Notes under the pieces: model-generated
What the model was told of the DNA's origin: nothing
The model's database searches: none
The model's input: only the letters and a program-made list of their open reading frames with translations
Assembly (NCBI GenBank): GCA_043798435.1
Contig: JAZDOR010000020.1
Location: forward strand, 1 to 28,303
Source: JAGUXG01 sp043798435
Lineage (GTDB): Bacteria; UBA9089; UBA9088; JAGUXG01
DNA: 28,303 nt
Direction of reading: 5' to 3'
Program-made: the position numbers and the translations under genes
Part shown: positions 7,126 to 11,863 of the stretch, piece by piece
How positions within the stretch are numbered: position 1 is the first letter of the stretch
Layout: each line of letters starts with the position of its first letter

Positions 7126-7989
7126 CTAAAACCTTATCAGCACTGAGCCCTGGAGTGGACGGTCCAAGCCTCCTGGAACCTGGGAGAAGTCTATCTGAAG
7201 GTAATCCTTTATCTTTACGCCAGCACCCATTGTTGCTCCCTTAAGGTCACCCTCCAGCCAGTAATAGCCAGCCCGCAGAGCCAGACCTTCCCAATACCAG
7301 TATTCTGCACCTACCCTGAACTCTGGGTCAGAGCCAGCAATGAAATGATGGCTTATGGCACCTGTTAGTATCAGGTCTTGTATCTTGTAGGAAGCACCTC
7401 CCTGAATAAGCTGAGGTAATCTATCCCCCCATACCTTTGGACCAAAGTGCTGAAGGCTTGCTCCAAGCCTAAAATCCTTCTTTGCCTGATAAAGCAGGCC
7501 AAGGTCAATAGCACCTGTAACACCATTATTGGGGCTGATCATTCTGCGGATGAGCTTTATCGTTCCACCAAGGGATAGGTCCCTTTTTATTCTCCTTCCA
7601 TAAGATAGGCTTGCTGAAAGGTCGTAGTATTCAAACTCTCCAACCACATTTCCATAATCATCCAACCTGTCCATCCTTGGGGCATGGAAGTAGAGTATAG
7701 CTCCACCTATCGCTTCATTCTTTCTTAAAGGCTGGACATACCCAAAATACTCATAACCACACTCCATAATCGCCTCAGACTCCATCACAAGAAGCTGCCT
7801 TTGTTTTATATTGACAAGCCCGGCTGGGTTGTAATGGAGGCAGGAGACATCATCAGCAAGACCAACAAATGCCCCACCAATTGCAGCGACCCTTCCTCCT
7901 GCACTGAATTTTAGGAAGTCGGCCCCAGTGTCAACCCTGCTGAAACCAAAGGAAGGAATAATAAGAAGAAAGAAAAGAAGAATATACAT
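7126..7989 (-). CDS. PorV/PorQ-type outer-membrane beta-barrel protein
   Basis: This is 287 residues. A short signal peptide (MYILLFFLLIIPSFGFS, about 1-17) precedes TGADFLKFSAGGRVAAIGGA and FVGLADDVSCLHYNPAGL (about 22-60). The motif G-a-F-x-G-x-A-D-D-x-x-x-x-x-x-N-P-A-G-L is typical of PorV/PorQ (UPF0164) barrels. The rest alternates aromatic and polar residues in strands (LSYGRRIKRDLSLGGTIKLI, FRVGAEYWYWEGLALRAGYY) and ends in Phe, as outer-membrane barrels do. PorV shuttles proteins in type IX secretion, and other members occur in bacteria without that pathway. No other type IX component is visible here, so the role is open. The giant exported protein of this window would need some outer-membrane route, but a link is speculation. 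No clear ribosome-binding site is seen at the start. Confidence 0.85.
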   Translation of the reverse strand: MYILLFFLLIIPSFGFSRVDTGADFLKFSAGGRVAAIGGAFVGLADDVSCLHYNPAGLVNIKQRQLLVMESEAIMECGYEYFGYVQPLRKNEAIGGAILYFHAPRMDRLDDYGNVVGEFEYYDLSASLSYGRRIKRDLSLGGTIKLIRRMISPNNGVTGAIDLGLLYQAKKDFRLGASLQHFGPKVWGDRLPQLIQGGASYKIQDLILTGAISHHFIAGSDPEFRVGAEYWYWEGLALRAGYYWLEGDLKGATMGAGVKIKDYLQIDFSQVPGGLDRPLQGSVLIRF

Positions 7990-8249
7990 TAGACTTGTTG
8001 TGAAATAGTTTTTAGTAATTTTAAGCCCTTATTTTATGGCAGAATTATAATAACTTTTAATATTTATTTGCAAACAAAAATTTATCTCTGTAATACGCAA
8101 ATGAAAATGTCGGGATGGTTCACCTTTGTTTGAAAGCTTGCGGAATAAAAGATAGAGCAATTTTAACCACAAAGTTCTCAAAGAAAGCACAAAGCACAGA
8201 GAAGAATAATTGAAGATGAAGGATTAATTATAAATCTTTGTGAACTTTG
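7990..8249. other. Divergent intergenic region: the strand switch of the window
   Basis: Genes to the left are all on the minus strand and genes to the right all on plus. The first 150 bp are A+T-rich and without recognisable signals. From about 8165 the sequence becomes an 'aaccacaaagttctcaaag' phrase repeat that leads into the miniature element at 8250. Promoters for the PorV-like gene would be expected near 7995-8060, but I could not pick a confident -10/-35 pair. Confidence 0.5.
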
Positions 8250-8387
8250 GTAAGTGTTCAGCCTATTCATCAAAGAGTGTAAGAAGGGGGATAAGGAGAT
8301 ACTTATATTATCTCCACATCTCCCTAATCCCTATATCTCCTTATCCCCTCACCTTTTCTTACGCTACCTGAGCGGTTACGAACTTTG
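8242..8387. mobile_element. Miniature inverted-repeat element, copy B, with 8-bp target duplication
   Basis: The element spans 8250 (GTAAGTGTTCAGCC) to 8379 (CCTGAGCGGTTAC) and is flanked by GAACTTTG at 8242-8249 and 8380-8387. It shares with copy A the left interior (GAGTGTAAGAAGGGGGATAA) and the right interior (TTTTCTTAC, then CTACC). The middle is built from GGATAAGGAGATA-like words in opposite orientations, so the whole element can fold back. It encodes nothing. The surrounding host sequence is itself a phrase repeat. Confidence 0.78.
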
Positions 8388-8455
8388 TGAATTTACTTCG
8401 TGGACTTTGTGGTTATCAAAAAAATCATAGGGAAAAGGCTGAAAATGAACCGTCC

Positions 8456-8847
8456 CCTTTTATCCAAATAGTTGATAGTGTGCCTTTGCCTGTCTGCCAC
8501 TATGTTAGAGCAGGAAGATGTCGCTCGATTTGCGGAGAAGCTGCTTTTGGTGTATGTGAAAGCAAAAAGGAGAAGGTATATGGGTTCAAGATGATCTTAC
8601 AACATCAGACAAAGGAGTTCCTTTATCATTTTCAATAGCCCCTGCTAACCATTAACGATGTGAAGCTGGTATGGGATTTAGTGGATCATTGTTGGAATAT
8701 CAACTTACTATTTCAAAGAACAGAGCCAAAATGTTCCCTGGTTTAATATCAAGAGTAGTCAGAAAGCTATATGCCTATACAATGGGCATCTATATCAATA
8801 AACTCTTTAATCGCCCTTTGCTTGAAATTAAGAGCCTTGTGTTTTGA
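8456..8847 (+). pseudogene. IS982-type transposase remnant
   Basis: The first piece (to TAG at about 8636-8638) reads FIQIVDSVPLPVCHYVRAGR, then CRSICGEAAFGVCESKKEK and VYGFKM. This is the central catalytic stretch of IS982 transposases, with Asp in VDS-x-P-x-P-V-C and the SKKE-x-x-YGFK motif. After a stop and a gap or frame change, a second piece near 8731-8847 reads AKMFPGLISRVVRKLYAYTM, then GIYINKLFNRPLLEIKSLVF, which fits the family's C-terminus. The region between has lost the remaining catalytic core. The N-terminus is absent and is replaced by phrase repeat and an AACCGTCCCC junction word. Confidence 0.75.
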
Positions 8848-8959
8848 ATTAGCACAAGGGGTAAGTAAAAGTCATTCTGAACAGCATTGTTACTGCCTCT
8901 ATTTAACTTGTCAAGATTAGAAAATGAGGATATACTTATAAAATAAAGGAGGTGAGATT

Positions 8960-9205
8960 ATGATAGCAGTAAGTATAAGTTTGGGCTTATTGGGATTGTC
9001 TGTTGGTTTGTTGGGAATCCTTTGCACCTATGTCTGGAAGGGTAATCATAAATTGGAAAAAGCCCTTTTGGAGGGGCAGAAGGTTTTGGAGGAGGGGCAG
9101 AAGGAGATTGCTCAGGGTCAGAAAGAAGGATTCAGGGCATTAGCTGAGATGTTGCTCAACCAGACAAAGATATTGGAAAGGATAGAGGCAAAGATTCCAG
9201 GGTAA
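8960..9205 (+). CDS. Small membrane-anchored helical protein of unknown function
   Basis: A strong Shine-Dalgarno sequence (AAAGGAGGTGAGATT before the ATG) supports this 81-residue protein. Residues 3-26 form one hydrophobic helix (AVSISLGLLGLSVGLLGILC). The rest is a charged helix with a repeated EGQK word (KALLEGQKVLEEGQKEIAQG, QKEGFRALAEMLLNQTKILE), likely a coiled coil or amphipathic tail in the cytoplasm. I do not recognise a named family. It stands alone, followed by a long inverted repeat. Its ribosome-binding region closely resembles that of the antitoxin gene at 9856, which suggests expression at a similar level or a shared origin. A role as an antitoxin-like or membrane-toxin-like small protein is possible but unsupported. 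Confidence 0.65.
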   Translation: MIAVSISLGLLGLSVGLLGILCTYVWKGNHKLEKALLEGQKVLEEGQKEIAQGQKEGFRALAEMLLNQTKILERIEAKIPG

Positions 9206-9279
9206 ACTTTGTGTACTTTGCGGTTTCCTTCATAGCACTTTGTGGTTAAATTCTTTACCGCAAAGAATTACACAAAGTT
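9205..9279. repeat. Long inverted repeat of the 'actttgtg' phrase class
   Basis: AACTTTGTGTACTTTGCGGT at 9205-9224 is matched in reverse complement by ACCGCAAAGAATTACACAAAGTT (two parts) at 9257-9279. It lies immediately after the stop of the small membrane protein and could fold into an imperfect stem that ends its transcript. Confidence 0.7.
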
Positions 9280-9310
9280 CGCCAAGAGTTAAAATGTGTA
9301 TTAAATGCGG

Positions 9311-9355
9311 ATGAGTGATAAGATGAAGAAGATTTTGGGGTTGGTGGTTTTTTGA
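9311..9355 (+). pseudogene. Signal-peptide gene-start stub 1 (MSDKMKKILGLVVF)
   Basis: ATG-AGT-GAT-AAG-ATG-AAG-AAG opens a frame that reads like a signal-peptide n- and h-region and hits TGA after 14 codons. It is followed at once by GAAAATGGTAACTGTCCCC and then by RAYT-derived sequence. About 28 bp are nearly identical to the stubs at 9779, 10348 and 10912. Confidence 0.6.
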
Positions 9356-9388
9356 AAATGGTAACTGTCCCCTATTATTCCCTATTCA

Positions 9389-9658
9389 GTTACGGCTCGT
9401 CAAATAAATGCAATTGAAAAAACTCCAGAGCGGAAGGTCTGATTTCAATATTGGGAGACACAGATAACTTACGAGAAAAGCTATTTTGCTCGACTAAACT
9501 ATGTGCACAACAATCCTGTGCGGCACGGATTGGTTTCATGTGCAGACCAATATGAATGGTGTTCTGCTAAATGGTTTAAGCTATATGCAGATAGTTCATT
9601 TTTTAGGACAGTGAGTAGTTTTAAGTTTGACAAGGTAAATGTTAAGGATGATTTTTAG
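9389..9658 (+). pseudogene. REP-associated tyrosine transposase (RAYT) C-terminal remnant
   Basis: The frame ending at TAG 9656-9658 reads TARQINAIEKTPERKV, then a stop, then FQYWETQITYEKSYFARLNY, VHNNPVRHGLVSCADQYEWC and SAKWFK. The YVHNNPV-x-HGLV block and the Y-x-W-x-SA motif are hallmarks of the RAYT group of Y1 (HUH) transposases, which move REP palindromes. The HUH motif and catalytic Tyr are upstream and missing. TGA at 9440-9442 occupies a position where this family usually has Trp (KVW), so it is a likely nonsense change. The stop codon overlaps the first base of a REP-like element. Confidence 0.85.
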
Positions 9659-9760
9659 GAGTGCGGTAGCTTGCTACCGCTTTTTAGAGGAGGCTGCTCA
9701 TTCAAACAAAGCGAAAGCAAGCTTTCGCACTCCAAAAAAGAAAGCAAGCTTTCGCACTCC
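9658..9760. repeat. Two-hairpin REP-like element, copy 1, with duplicated right half
   Basis: Outer arms GGAGTGCG (9658-9665) and CGCACTCC (9726-9733) can pair. Inside are two perfect hairpins: GCGGTAGC/GCTACCGC (9663-9680, 2-base loop) and GCGAAAGC/GCTTTCGC (9711-9728, 2-base loop). The right half is repeated at 9740-9760. The first hairpin is followed by TTTTT, so it could stop transcription from the left. Confidence 0.9.
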
Positions 9761-9778
9761 AAAAAAAGAAGGGGCGAG

Positions 9779-9829
9779 ATGACTTATATAATGAAGAAGG
9801 CTTTGGGGTTGGTGGTTTGGAAAATGTAA
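9779..9829 (+). pseudogene. Signal-peptide gene-start stub 2 (MTYIMKKALGLVVWKM)
   Basis: AGAAGGGGCGAG precedes ATG-ACT-TAT-ATA-ATG-AAG-AAG. The 16-codon frame ends at TAA, 14 bp before the Shine-Dalgarno sequence of the next antitoxin. The block from the REP element through this start matches the promoter-proximal block of the giant gene at 16505-16545 (…GAAGG…ATGACTGATA). Confidence 0.6.
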
Positions 9830-9855
9830 TTGTTCCTATTTAAGGAGGTGAGAAT

Positions 9856-10098
9856 ATGTCAATAGTAACTACAGTCAGTAATTCATCAAGGGGAGTGAAG
9901 ATGATGTTAGGGAGGTCAATGGAAGAGGAGATTGTCATAGTGCCTCTTTCTCGCTATGAATCCTTACTCCAGCAGGTTGAAGACCTAAAAGATATTCAGG
10001 ATCATTACAATGTTATGGAGGAGTACCGGATGGGTGAAGGGAGACCTTTCAGAGAGTTTATGGTAGAATATGAAGAAGAGTTTGACTTACAAAGTTGA
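9856..10098 (+). CDS. Type II antitoxin, RelB/Phd-like
   Basis: This is 80 residues, with a strong TAAGGAGGTGAG ribosome-binding site. The C-terminal half (VPLSRYESLLQQVEDLKDIQ, then DHYNVMEEYRMGEGRPFREF) is the acidic helical part that in RelB/Phd-type antitoxins wraps the toxin. The first 30 residues (MSIVTTVSNSSRGVKMMLGR) are more variable and should carry DNA binding, but I do not recognise a clear fold. It overlaps the RelE-like gene by 29 bp in another frame, so the two are translationally coupled. The complex is expected to repress its own promoter. A signal-peptide stub ends just upstream. Confidence 0.78.
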   Translation: MSIVTTVSNSSRGVKMMLGRSMEEEIVIVPLSRYESLLQQVEDLKDIQDHYNVMEEYRMGEGRPFREFMVEYEEEFDLQS

Positions 10099-10345
10099 AA
10101 CTGTCGCTTGCCGTGTCGAGAAACAGATTCTCAAATTACCAAGAGAGGAGCGTAATAGAGTGGCAAAAAAGATTTTGCAGTTGGAAAATGAGCCTCGTCC
10201 GGTAGGAGCGGTAAAGTTAAAGGACGATATATATCGCATCAGGATTGGGAAATATAGAGTAATATATGAGGTTGACGATAGAAAAAGATTAGTGGTAATA
10301 ACAAAGGTGGCTCGACGAATGGAGGCTACCTATAAGCGGATTTAA
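10070..10345 (+). CDS. relE: RelE-family mRNA-interferase toxin
   Basis: This is 91 residues, beginning MKKSLTYKVETVACRVEKQI. The family pattern is clear: a helix with LKLPREERNRVAKKILQLEN, then PRPVGAVKLKDDIYRIRIGK, YRVIYEVDDRKRLVVITKVA and RRMEATYKR. KLK-x-x-x-YRIRIGKYRVIYEV is the core beta-sheet, and the basic YR and RR residues line the RNA-binding and catalytic face in RelE relatives. Such toxins bind the ribosomal A site and cut mRNA. Length and ends are complete. It overlaps the antitoxin gene by 29 bp. Another stub begins three bases after its stop codon. Confidence 0.88.
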   Translation: MKKSLTYKVETVACRVEKQILKLPREERNRVAKKILQLENEPRPVGAVKLKDDIYRIRIGKYRVIYEVDDRKRLVVITKVARRMEATYKRI

Positions 10346-10347
10346 AG

Positions 10348-10413
10348 GTGAAAAAGATTTTGGGGTTGGTGGTTTGGAAAATGGTAACTGTCCCTACAGG
10401 AGGTATGTTATGA
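10348..10413 (+). pseudogene. Signal-peptide gene-start stub 3
   Basis: GTG-AAA-AAG-ATT-TTG-GGG-TTG starts a frame reading (M)KKILGLVVWKMVTVPTGGML, ending TGA at 10411-10413. The tail contains the Shine-Dalgarno sequence of hicB, and its stop overlaps the hicB ATG. It carries the GAAAATGGTAACTGTCCC word at 10377. Confidence 0.55.
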
Positions 10414-10697
10414 AGTTGGTTAATTTTCATGCTTATCTGAAAGAAGTTTTGAAGAATGCAACATATGAGTTAGGTGAGAGCAGTAATGTGATAGTAGCTG
10501 AAGCACCAGATTTACCAGGCTGTTTTACTCAAGAAGAGACCTTTGAAGAAGCCAGAGAGAGCTTGATTGATGCTATTGAGTTATGGGTAGTTGTGGCTTT
10601 GAGCAAAGGTGAGATGCTTCCGGTAGTGAATGATTGTGTTTTGGCTATAGGCAAAGAGGCTGATGTAAGTATAAAATCAGAGTTAGTTTATGGCTAA
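10410..10697 (+). CDS. hicB: HicB-family antitoxin
   Basis: I start at 10410 (MKLVNFHAYLKEVLKNATYE) because ACAGGAGGT lies five bases upstream. The 12 extra codons back to 10374 belong to stub 3. The protein has 95 residues. The core VIVAEAPDLPGCFTQEETFE, then EARESLIDAIELWV, is the degraded RNase-H-like HicB fold, with the P-D-L-P-G-C motif typical of the family. The C-terminus should contain the DNA-binding part, although no clear ribbon-helix-helix is visible. It precedes hicA with an 8-bp overlap. The order is antitoxin first, the reverse of the classical hicA-hicB order but common in many genomes. Confidence 0.87.
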   Translation: MKLVNFHAYLKEVLKNATYELGESSNVIVAEAPDLPGCFTQEETFEEARESLIDAIELWVVVALSKGEMLPVVNDCVLAIGKEADVSIKSELVYG

Positions 10698-10908
10698 ACT
10701 GTTGCCATATTCCAGAGAAGAGCTGATAAGAAAACTGAAAAAGGCAGGATTCAGCGGACCTTATCCAGGAGAAAAGCATAGCTGGATGGAGAAAAAAGGA
10801 GTAAGATTAATAATTCCAAATCCTCATCGGGGTGATATTGATATAAAGCTTATCCGAAAGATTATAAAATATGCAGGGATTAAACCAGATGAATGGTTGT
10901 TGCTTTGA
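10690..10908 (+). CDS. hicA: HicA-family mRNA-interferase toxin
   Basis: This is 72 residues. It has a double-stranded RNA-binding-like fold: YSREELIRKLKKAGFSGPYP, then GEKHSWMEKKGVRLIIPNPH, RGDIDIKLIRKIIKYAGI and DEWLLL. The His in GEKHSWM is at the expected catalytic position. IPNPH-x-GDI and the final DEW are family hallmarks. HicA cleaves mRNA independently of the ribosome and is neutralised by HicB. ATGGCTAA carries both its start and the hicB stop, so translation is coupled. Complete length. Confidence 0.9.
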   Translation: MAKLLPYSREELIRKLKKAGFSGPYPGEKHSWMEKKGVRLIIPNPHRGDIDIKLIRKIIKYAGIKPDEWLLL

Positions 10909-10911
10909 AAA

Positions 10912-10989
10912 ATGATGAAGAAGGCTTTGGGGTTGGTGGTTTTTTTGAAAACGGTAACTGTCCCCTATTATTCCCTATTATTGTGTTAG
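10912..10989 (+). pseudogene. Signal-peptide gene-start stub 4
   Basis: ATG-ATG-AAG-AAG-GCT-TTG-GGG begins four bases after the hicA stop. It reads MMKKALGLVVFLKTVTVPYY and continues to TAG at 10987-10989 through the GAAAACGGTAACTGTCCCC word and a TATTATTCCCTATTATT stretch shared with 9371-9386. The start is virtually identical to stub 2. Confidence 0.55.
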
Positions 10990-11006
10990 ATGGCTCAATA
11001 TGAACA

Positions 11007-11040
11007 CCTGCCAAAGGTGTTGTAATGTGGAGTGCGGTAG
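11007..11040 (+). pseudogene. Fragment of a repeat-domain 3' end ahead of a REP element
   Basis: CTGCCAAAGGTGTTGTAAT, then G/A, then TGGAGTGCGGTAGC here matches 16316-16347, where the same words are the broken end of the third C-terminal repeat of the beta-helix protein (YSAKGVV). So this is a scrap of a related gene joined to a REP-like element at the same point. Confidence 0.55.
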
Positions 11041-11098
11041 CTTGGGTTGCTTTTGGGGTTTGCTGATCATTCAAAGCGAAAGCAAGCTTTCGCACTCC
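11029..11098. repeat. Two-hairpin REP-like element, copy 2 (left hairpin decayed)
   Basis: The outer arms GGAGTGCG and CGCACTCC are present, as is the right hairpin GCGAAAGCAAGCTTTCGC (11076-11093). The left hairpin has changed to GCGGTAGCTTGGGTTGC and no longer pairs well. The spacer TGATCATTCAAAGCG resembles TGCTCATTCAAAGCG of copies 1 and 5. Confidence 0.82.
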
Positions 11099-11116
11099 AA
11101 AAAAAGAAGGGGTGAA

Positions 11117-11209
11117 ATGACTGATATGATGAGAAAGGTTTTAGTTTTGGTGGTGGGTTTGGCTTATGGGACAAAATTTTGTGTCCCTAGAATTAAAAAA
11201 TTATGTTGA
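11117..11209 (+). pseudogene. Signal-peptide gene-start stub 5 (MTDMMRKVLVLVVGLAYG…)
   Basis: GAAGGGGTGAA precedes ATG-ACT-GAT-ATG-ATG. The 30-codon frame reads like a signal peptide with a cleavage-like LAYG, then TKFCVPRIKKLC, and stops at TGA two bases before the Shine-Dalgarno sequence of the next antitoxin. The start closely matches MTDTMKKILV of the giant gene, and the LAYG end matches the truncated beta-helix gene (SSLAYGTG). Confidence 0.58.
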
Positions 11210-11228
11210 AAAGGAGGTAGCAATCAAG

Positions 11229-11456
11229 ATGTTAAATATTGCAAGGGCAGTATATGATAATGGAAAAGTGCGGTTTATAGACAGGGTACCGAAAGGCCGA
11301 TTTGAAGTTATAGTCACTTTCCCTGATAAAAAGGAAGAGAGAGAAGATTTCAATTCCGTTGCTTTTGGTATATGGAAGGGAAGGAGTGAGACAAAGGATA
11401 GTGTCATGTGGGTGAAGAAGTTACGAAAGAGATGGGGTCTTAGAAAAAGCGAATGA
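11229..11456 (+). CDS. VapB-like antitoxin
   Basis: I start at the ATG at 11229 (MLNIARAVYDNGKVRFIDRV), 10 bases after AAGGAGGT. Upstream codons in the same frame belong to stub DNA. The product has 75 residues. An N-terminal beta-rich piece (ARAVYDNGKVRF, then GRFEVIVTFPDKK) resembles small dimeric antitoxin folds of the DUF104/AF2212 or AbrB kind. The C-terminal half, with WKGRSETKDSVMWVKKLRKR, looks like the helical toxin-binding tail. Its stop overlaps the start of the PIN-domain toxin (ATGA), the typical vapBC arrangement. The subfamily is uncertain. Confidence 0.72.
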   Translation: MLNIARAVYDNGKVRFIDRVPKGRFEVIVTFPDKKEEREDFNSVAFGIWKGRSETKDSVMWVKKLRKRWGLRKSE

Positions 11457-11863
11457 AGATCATAGATACTGACATTATAATTGACTATCTGAATGGAAAT
11501 GACGAAGCTCGGCTATTTATATTCTCCATCCCAAAGAAAGAACGTTGTATTACAGTTATTACTATGATGGAGCTTCTTTTTGGCTGTCGGAACAAAGAAG
11601 AAATTCGTAAAGTCAAAAAGGAGATCCAAGTCAATTTTGGTGAAGTTGTTCAATGTAGCGAAGAGGCGTCATCAAAGGCAGTAAAGCTGATAGAGAGGTA
11701 TACCAAATCGCATGGATTGGAACTTGCAGATAGCCTTATTGCTGGAATAGTAATTGTCAAAGAAGGCGTTTTGTATACAGGCAATGTTAAAGATTTTAGA
11801 TATATTGAAGATTTGAGGATAGAAGGGGTGACTTATAAGTCGTCTGTGGTTGAGGAAGTTTGA
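11453..11863 (+). CDS. vapC: VapC-family PIN-domain ribonuclease toxin
   Basis: This is 136 residues. The PIN acidic residues are all visible: Asp5 and Asp7 in MKIIDTDIIIDYL, Glu40 in ITVITMMELLFG, Asp98 in HGLELADSLIAGI, and a fourth acid in LYTGNVKDFRYI. These bind the metal used to cut RNA, often tRNA or rRNA in characterised VapC toxins. The fold and length are normal. The start overlaps the antitoxin stop by ATGA. The stop (TGA 11861-11863) overlaps the start of the DUF2723 gene as TGATG, so toxin and membrane protein may be read from one transcript, although no functional link is expected. Confidence 0.9.
   Translation: MKIIDTDIIIDYLNGNDEARLFIFSIPKKERCITVITMMELLFGCRNKEEIRKVKKEIQVNFGEVVQCSEEASSKAVKLIERYTKSHGLELADSLIAGIVIVKEGVLYTGNVKDFRYIEDLRIEGVTYKSSVVEEV

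Noticed and set aside
7126..7989. Type IX secretion locus
   Set aside because: A PorV/PorQ-type barrel alone is not evidence. No other secretion component or C-terminal sorting domain is visible in the window.
9440..9442. UGA read as tryptophan
   Set aside because: TGA replaces an expected Trp in the RAYT remnant, but TGA clearly ends vapC, DUF2723, the VapB-like and HicB-like genes here. The remnant is simply a pseudogene.
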